Under the pieces are notes generated by a model. That model searched no databases. It had not been told where the DNA came from and was given only the letters and a program-made list of their open reading frames with translations. This document shows, piece after piece, positions 20,564 to 25,303 of a stretch of 25,303 nt of DNA. The number at the start of each line of letters is the position of its first letter. Positions within the stretch are counted from its first letter, which is position 1. This DNA comes from Thoreauomyces humboldtii (Eukaryota > Chytridiomycota > Chytridiomycetes > Spizellomycetales > Powellomycetaceae), in contig JADGJA010000297.1 of NCBI GenBank assembly GCA_027596035.1, positions 1-25,303 on the forward strand. Reading direction: 5' to 3'. The translations under genes and the position numbers were made by a program.

Positions 20564-20830
20564 TGTGTTTGGGAAGAGAACAGAAGAGACACCAAAAGTG
20601 AAAAAAAAAAGAGAGAAACCAGACTTTTTGTACATACCAGAAATTTGATGAATGCCTTTGTTTTCCTTCACATGAGATATAGCATGTGTATTTCTTACGA
20701 TACGCGAACCCTTCCAAAAAAAAGCCGGTGGACATGCCCACAGCGCCCTTCCACCAGTCCAACGAGCCGTCCTTGACGCACGACGGGTTTGTGTATGCGT
20801 GCGTGCGTGCGTGCGTGTGTGTATATGTAA
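20564..20830. other. Convergent intergenic region with A-run
   Basis: The 267 bp between the kinase stop and the L10K stop. It includes an A10 run near 20601-20610, A8 near 20715 and the microsatellite listed next. Both 3' UTRs should lie here. Confidence 0.5.
20796..20826. repeat. (GCGT)n / (GT)n microsatellite
   Basis: A TGCG repeat of about five units passes into GTGTGTGTATATG. It lies only a few bases after the L10K stop codon on the minus strand, so it is transcribed in that gene's 3' UTR. It is likely length-polymorphic. Confidence 0.85.
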
Positions 20831-21268
20831 CTACTTCTTCGCAGCCCTCTCCTTGTCCATCTCGGCCTTTGCCTTCTCCCCCAACGTCTTCATGATGGTC
20901 AGCTTTCCGGTAGCGCCTGCCCTGGCGGCCATGAGCCTCTCCGTCTGGACGATGGACCTGGCGCTGAGCTTCTTCTGGAGGTTCTTGTGAGTGACCAGGT
21001 TGCGTGCCTTTGGTGCAATGTACTTTCCTGTAAGGAAAAAAAAACCCACCCATCACGAGAAAGCAACAACATATCGACGTGAGTAAAATCTTGGTATGGG
21101 AAAGAAAGGAAGAGAAAGCGGTGGGGTTTTGTGTGTACCTTCGCGAGCCTTGGGACCGCTGTTGGAGGCTGCTCCTGGCTTCTTTGCTTGGTGCTTCTTT
21201 GCGAGGATGGAGGCGGTGCTGTTGGATTTGGCTGCCGTGGTGGTCTTTATGAACTTTCCTTGCGCCAT
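20831..21268 (-). CDS. L10K / UPF0390 (DUF2462) small basic nucleolar-type protein
   Basis: Two exons, 21268-21139 and 21027-20831, joined by a 111-nt intron and giving 108 residues. The start is fixed by the family's conserved N-terminus, MAQGKFIK (MAQGxxKxK.. in animal L10K/C19orf53 and fungal homologues). The protein is extremely Lys/Ala-rich: AKKHQAKKPGAA, KYIAPKARNLVTHKNLQKKL, and a C-terminal EKAKAEMDKERAAKK. GxKYIAPK followed by a conserved helix is the core of the family. Homologues are small nuclear/nucleolar proteins without an established biochemical activity. It is divergent from the gene at 21887. Certain as a gene, good as a family call. Confidence 0.85.
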
Positions 21269-21886
21269 CGTTGTTCGTTCCCCCGTTTGTGTTGTGGGTG
21301 GTTGTTGAGAGTGGGAATTGGTTGGAATGCGGGACGGTGGTGGGTGTTGAGTTGTTGCGGTAGAAAAATTTGGGGAAATTGGGAATGTGTGTGTGCACTT
21401 CCCCCTATGTAGGACCTTCCGCCCGCTCGGCACACTTGGGAGTCAAAGTTTTGTGAGGATCCTATCCTGTCCTATCCATCATGACGGTTGCCAGGCCACC
21501 GCCACTGCCCAAGGCGCATGGTGGGCGGGTGGGCCCCCGGAGGTTCGAGTCACGGAGTCTTGCGACCATACCATTATGACTTTGCCCCGCTTCGCTCGGG
21601 AAAGCCTGATTCAACAGGCGCTAGGATGAACCAGCTCATCTACCTCTTGCGGATGCCGAAAGGGCTGGAATCAACGGTACTTCATTTGCAAGGGAAGGAC
21701 CTTACTGTGGACTCTAGGCTCAAAACCGGCAAGGCATGTGGACGACGAGGGAATCTGCCGCAAAAGAGCTTTCCCGACAGCCGTTGTAGCTGCGCAGCAT
21801 CCTCCCCTCCCCAGCCTCGCCAGCCTCACCACGTTCGCAGACCATTTTTTTCTCCAAACAAGACAAAACGACAGACCAAGCAAGCC
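21269..21886. promoter_or_regulatory. Divergent region between L10K and the 21887 gene
   Basis: About 618 bp. The plus frame of the 21887 gene stays open upstream to about 21488, but without good composition, so the first ATG after the AAACAAGACAAAACGACAGACC-type leader (21887) is used. A GC-rich patch (GGGCGGGTGGGCCCCCGG, about 21523-21540) is followed by GGTTCGAGTCA, which resembles a tRNA B box but has no tRNA around it. No other gene is seen. Confidence 0.45.
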
Positions 21887-23647
21887 ATGTCATCATCATC
21901 GGACGCCCTGATCTCCCGCGTCCAATCCCTCGTCTCCACTTACGCCGACGTCCTCGAAAGCGTCCGAGCACTCCTACCGCAACGACTCAGGGAGCCGGTC
22001 CCGGTCCCGCGTCACGTCGTCCAACAGCGTCCTGGATTCAGCGAGGGAAGGGAAACGAGGTTTCAGGCCGAGCTGGTGAAGCGTGGTCTCGTCAAGAAAG
22101 ACGGGGAGGAGGAGGATGAGGAGGAGGTGAAGGCCGATGCTGAGATGGAGGTTGCGTCCGATGAGGATACGGTCGAGGATGATGATGAGATGCGCGTGGG
22201 GAGACGAGGGCCCAGTATGTGTTGTTCTGGCGGTTCAGAAACTTGTCGATTTGTTTTCCTGACATCATGCATGCTGTTCTCGTAGCGGACTGCAATTTTG
22301 GGCAGAACACGACGGCAACGGTCGCTTCTCCGTTGGTGAGTTCGAATTCGAACAGCTCTCTCCTGTTTACGAGTCCGATGCTGATTTCTGTTCACGAACC
22401 TCAGTATAACTGCACTGGCACGATTCTGACGGGTCCGCAGTTTGCTTCGCGAGCTGCCAACACCATCTGCTCCAGCTGCGCTGCTGGAGATGTCACGTGT
22501 ACCACGAACTGCTGCACGCCCATCACCGAGGTGTCGTGAACCATCCGTTGGCTCACGATATCTTTCACTGAACTGACGTTGAATTGTTCAGGGATGGTCT
22601 TGTGTTTGTCCAGCCGACCTTACCGGGAACATATGCACCTCTCCAATACCTTATACCTGTCCGCCTACCCTCACCTACCCGGATCTCTCATCGTGCGCGT
22701 CGCCTCCTTGCGTGCTCTTCGAACCGACGGACAGTGTAAACTTCACCTTCACCGTGACATGCTCGATGGCCTCACCGTTGCACGTAGTCATCTCGTCTAC
22801 GAGCTCGGGGTACACGGATGGAACGTTCCAATATGTTACCGGTAGCGGCGATACGGTGAGTTTACTCCTTCATCAGCGTCCATACTGCGGTAGCTTCAAT
22901 CTTGCTCGTGGATACTGATGTGCGGCGCCTTGATTTCGGATGGTCACCAGTTCGCATATTCATATTCGTGGGGCTACAACCAACTGTTTCGCTTCAAGTT
23001 CTACAACTGGTTTCACCCTTCCGACACGTCCCAGACGTATTACATTCCGCTGCAACCTACCTCCTTGGCCTTCATCGGTGGCATAGAGTTTGGATTGCCG
23101 CTCAACCTCTCGGATGTCATTGCTGGAGGATACGTGAACGGGACGGATCAGTATGCTGCGGGTGGGAGGCTTTATTTCGAAGGAGGTGAGGCCAGGGAGG
23201 GGGATCTGTCGAAGGAAGATGAGCGAGGCGTGAGATGGAGCTGATGGTCAATGTATCTGGTCTCAGCGGTCCGGAATCCAGGATACAATGCGATGGTTGG
23301 ACTTAACACCAACACGAGGTATGCATTGCAGAACCTCTTCATGACACCTTTCAAAAACCCACTCTGACTACCCCCCCCCGCCCCCGGTCGTTCCAGTTTC
23401 AAGCATTTTATCGACTTCCAGAGCCCAGAACCCCGAACTTCGAACGCGTTATTGAGCGACTCGAGTGGTCCACCGTTGAGCACGGGAGCGTTGGTCGGGA
23501 TCGTGGTCGCTGGATTTGTGTAAGTCTATCCCAGCCCCCAGTCGATTTTGTGAAGAGTCGATCTAACCTGTCGGTTTTTGCGTTAGGGTCTTGGTTAGCG
23601 TCGTAAACTATTGCATCAAGGAGCGACGACGGACAGCTCGTGGATGA
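21887..23647 (+). CDS. Single-pass membrane protein with Cys-rich ectodomain and acidic N-terminus
   Basis: Eight exons keep frame throughout: 21887-22214, 22286-22335, 22405-22530, 22592-22855, 22951-23185, 23267-23318, 23397-23519 and 23587-23647, 412 residues. Exon 1 (about 109 residues) begins MSSSSDALISRVQSLVSTY, is helical, then very acidic (DGEEEDEEE, SDEDTVEDDDEM). Exons 2-4 are rich in Cys and Asn-X-Ser/Thr sites (CSSCAAGDVTCTTNCC, GWSCVCPADLTGNICT), typical of a secreted fold. Exons 5-7 are aromatic-rich and end in a membrane helix (ALVGIVVAGFVVLVSVV) followed by basic residues (KERRRTARG). There is no signal peptide at the N-terminus, which conflicts with the ectodomain. Exon 1 may therefore belong to a separate upstream gene and the true leader exon may be missed, although the first intron (GTATGT..CTGAC..TAG, 71 nt) is textbook. 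Function unknown. Confidence 0.65.
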
Positions 23648-23736
23648 CGGTTTCGTCGTTTTGGACGGGAACTATAGACAAGATTCATGTTAGATCGAAG
23701 GATAAAGCGAAGTCCGGCTGATTTCGATCCAATCGC

Positions 23737-23742
23737 AATAAA
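23737..23742 (+). terminator. AATAAA poly(A) signal
   Basis: AATAAA followed directly by an A run, about 90 nt after the stop codon of the plus-strand gene that ends at 23647. Position and sequence fit a cleavage/polyadenylation signal. The opposing Cdc14 gene stops at 23797, so the convergent 3' ends are very close. Confidence 0.45.
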
Positions 23743-23796
23743 AAAAAAATATTGAGGACAACGATCCATTCCGCATTTGATCAAGGTGTTCTCTCG

Positions 23797-25303
23797 CTAT
23801 CGTTGCCTTCCCGAAGCAGTATCCCTCTCCTTTCCACCCTCGACCGGCTGTCTTTTCCCGACCACCAGCAAATCCCGTCTCTGTTGTCCTTGCCCTTGTT
23901 GTCCCTGCTGGCCTTGTCCTTGTCCCTGCTGGTATCCGAGGCCGATTTCCTTTTCGGTACGAGGCTGGGTGCTGCTTCCGCTGGTGTTCGGTCGACCGTC
24001 TCGAGATGCGGGACGGGATGAGCTTCCACGAGATGAAGAAGGTGAGGTTTGGACGTAGTGGGGAAGTGATGCGGTGTAGTTGTTCGTGTAGGCTCGTACG
24101 GCTGTCGGACCGTCCGACGAGTTGGTCGCACGACGGTCAGCGGGCGGGACGGTCTGATGAACGTAACAAAATATCAGTACGGTCAGAAGAAGTTCCTGGG
24201 GCATGTTGCTTTTCTTCTAGTACCTTCTTCGCCAGTTCTTTGGCAGCCTGAACCTGCATCCTGATCTCCTGCTCCTTCTCCCTCTCAACCTCCCTAGCCG
24301 TCTGAGCCGTCTTCCTCGGCTGCACCGGGATGGCCATCTGATGGATCCTGGCCGCGCTCGCGCTGGGATGGTTGACCCTCTCCGAGGCCGGATCCCCGAA
24401 CGCTTCCACCAGAGCCGACCTCGTGTTGTCGCTCGTGGTCGGTCCGACGGTCGCCCGTTCCAGACGACGGAGCTCGTCGGCTGCCGCGCGGTTCGTCGCT
24501 GTTGTCGGTGTGGGTGGGGAAGTGGGTTTGGATCGAGGGGTGCTGTCGGTCGACCATCGGGTCAAGTTCGGCCACGTTGGCGCTTTCAGGAGGGAGATGT
24601 AAGGTGGGAGGGTGGCGGATGGGTGGAGTTTGTGTAGTTTGCTTTGCATGCTATTAGATCATGTTTAGATCAAGGTTAAATCATGTCGGTTCTTCATCGC
24701 GGATGGGTGGAGGGATCGCACCTCTGCAGATAATTCTGCTGGGGACCGACCACGCAACCGGGTCGAAGGATCCGGAGTAGGGAGATGACTTCCGAAGCGG
24801 TAAACTTGTAGTGCTTCATGAGATACGATGCAATCAGTGTCCCTGTCCGGCCAAGACCAGCCTTACAATGTACGGCAATCGCTCCTGGTTGCAATGTAGA
24901 ACGTCAGCCCGTGCGCGATGTCATAACTTCGACAGACGATGTTCCTCACCAGGCGTGCTCTCACAAAGCTCCAAGAATCGCATGAGAATGCCATCGGGTG
25001 GTGTGGTCCCATCCGGAAAGTAAAGCTCCACATGGGTGATCCCAGCCGCCACCATGGGACTTCGATCGTATGTCCGGTTGTTCAACCTCACCACCGTCCC
25101 GACCTGATGACTCTTCAAAAACCGAATCAGATCCGACATCTGGTATGCAGGGTGGAACTTCCTGGGTCTAGACCCTGCCGTCGGCGCTCCACTCGTCACA
25201 GCGGTCTTCGCCTCAGGAGCAGGTGCCACGCTCGCGGTACTCCTCGCCAGTAGACTCGCGAACCCACCGGCCCATCCACCACCGCCGCCACCACCACCTC
25301 CTC
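23797..25303 (-). CDS. CDC14: Cdc14-type dual-specificity protein phosphatase (N-terminus outside window)
   Basis: Exons inside the window: 25303-24950 (open at the right edge, first full codon from 25301), 24884-24722, 24650-24224 and 24153-23797; about 432 residues plus stop. Introns are 65-71 nt. The catalytic region is classic Cdc14: [28 protein letters not shown] with its general-acid Asp, and the P-loop [10 protein letters not shown] (Cys nucleophile, Arg), then [13 protein letters not shown] and [16 protein letters not shown]. Upstream is a Gly run and an Ala/Ser/Thr-rich insert before the [13 protein letters not shown] helix, longer than in animals or yeast. The C-terminal ~250 residues are disordered, with a helical ALQ/E-rich part and a Gln/Gly repeat ([17 protein letters not shown]). 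Known role: removes Cdk-type phosphates at mitotic exit and cytokinesis; in flagellated organisms Cdc14 is also tied to basal bodies/cilia. Confidence 0.95.

Noticed and set aside
19742..20671. Long overlapping frames (297 codons plus, 309 codons minus) opposite the kinase C-terminus
   Set aside because: Shadows of the kinase frame caused by strong GC bias at third positions; their translations are Arg/Pro/Thr or Gly/His/Val runs.
21541..21560. GGTTCGAGTCA, tRNA B-box-like
   Set aside because: The bases around it do not form a T stem, and no acceptor or anticodon arm can be folded upstream.
1..25303. CRISPR arrays, insertion sequences, transposase or reverse-transcriptase genes, rRNA and tRNA genes
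   Set aside because: Looked for on both strands; no regular spaced repeats, terminal inverted repeats with transposase, or RNA gene signatures were found.

Overview
This window looks like nuclear DNA of a fungus, most likely a flagellated (zoosporic, chytrid-like) one. The genes are densely packed, of fairly high GC, on both strands, and cut by short introns (mostly 57-117 nt, usual GT..AG borders, often a CTGAC/CTAAC-type branch point). The strongest clues to lineage are two genes that otherwise belong to organisms with cilia: an ARMC2-like armadillo protein and a protein with a TSNAXIP1-type N-terminal domain. They lie next to typical fungal genes: an Rck2/Srk1-type kinase, Cdc14, an APH-fold phosphotransferase and a eukaryotic DUF262 protein. 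The assignment is inferred from gene content, not from a database match.

Layout, left to right. 657-1813 (-): secreted B-type (bulb) lectin protein that needs two frame corrections. 2536-3642 (+): unrecognised 368-residue single-exon protein. 4038-4594 (-): small multi-pass membrane protein, possibly promethin/LDAF1-like. 4595-6560: almost 2 kb without a convincing gene, with a long purine tract. 6561-9696 (-): ARMC2-like gene of about 14 exons. 10237-12438 (+): TSNAXIP1-like coiled-coil gene of 11 exons, head-to-head with ARMC2. 12513-14006 (-): DUF262 protein, 5 exons. 14186-15283 (+): coiled-coil protein, head-to-head with the DUF262 gene. 15425-16669 (-): aminoglycoside/choline-kinase-like phosphotransferase. 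18184-20563 (+): Rck2/Srk1-like CAMK-family kinase behind a long pyrimidine-rich leader. 20831-21268 (-): L10K/UPF0390 nucleolar-type small basic protein. 21887-23647 (+): eight-exon gene joining an acidic N-terminus to a Cys-rich, N-glycosylation-rich ectodomain with one C-terminal membrane segment. 23797-25303 (-): Cdc14 dual-specificity phosphatase, N-terminus cut by the window edge.

The centre (6.5-15.3 kb) is the most interesting part: two probable flagellum-assembly genes share one 540-bp intergenic region, and a further coiled-coil gene follows closely. This suggests a small ciliary neighbourhood interrupted by the DUF262 gene. Kinase, Cdc14 and L10K are ordinary housekeeping or signalling genes. 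Exon borders were derived by hand from reading frame and splice sites. Nearly all junctions keep frame uniquely; those that do not are flagged.
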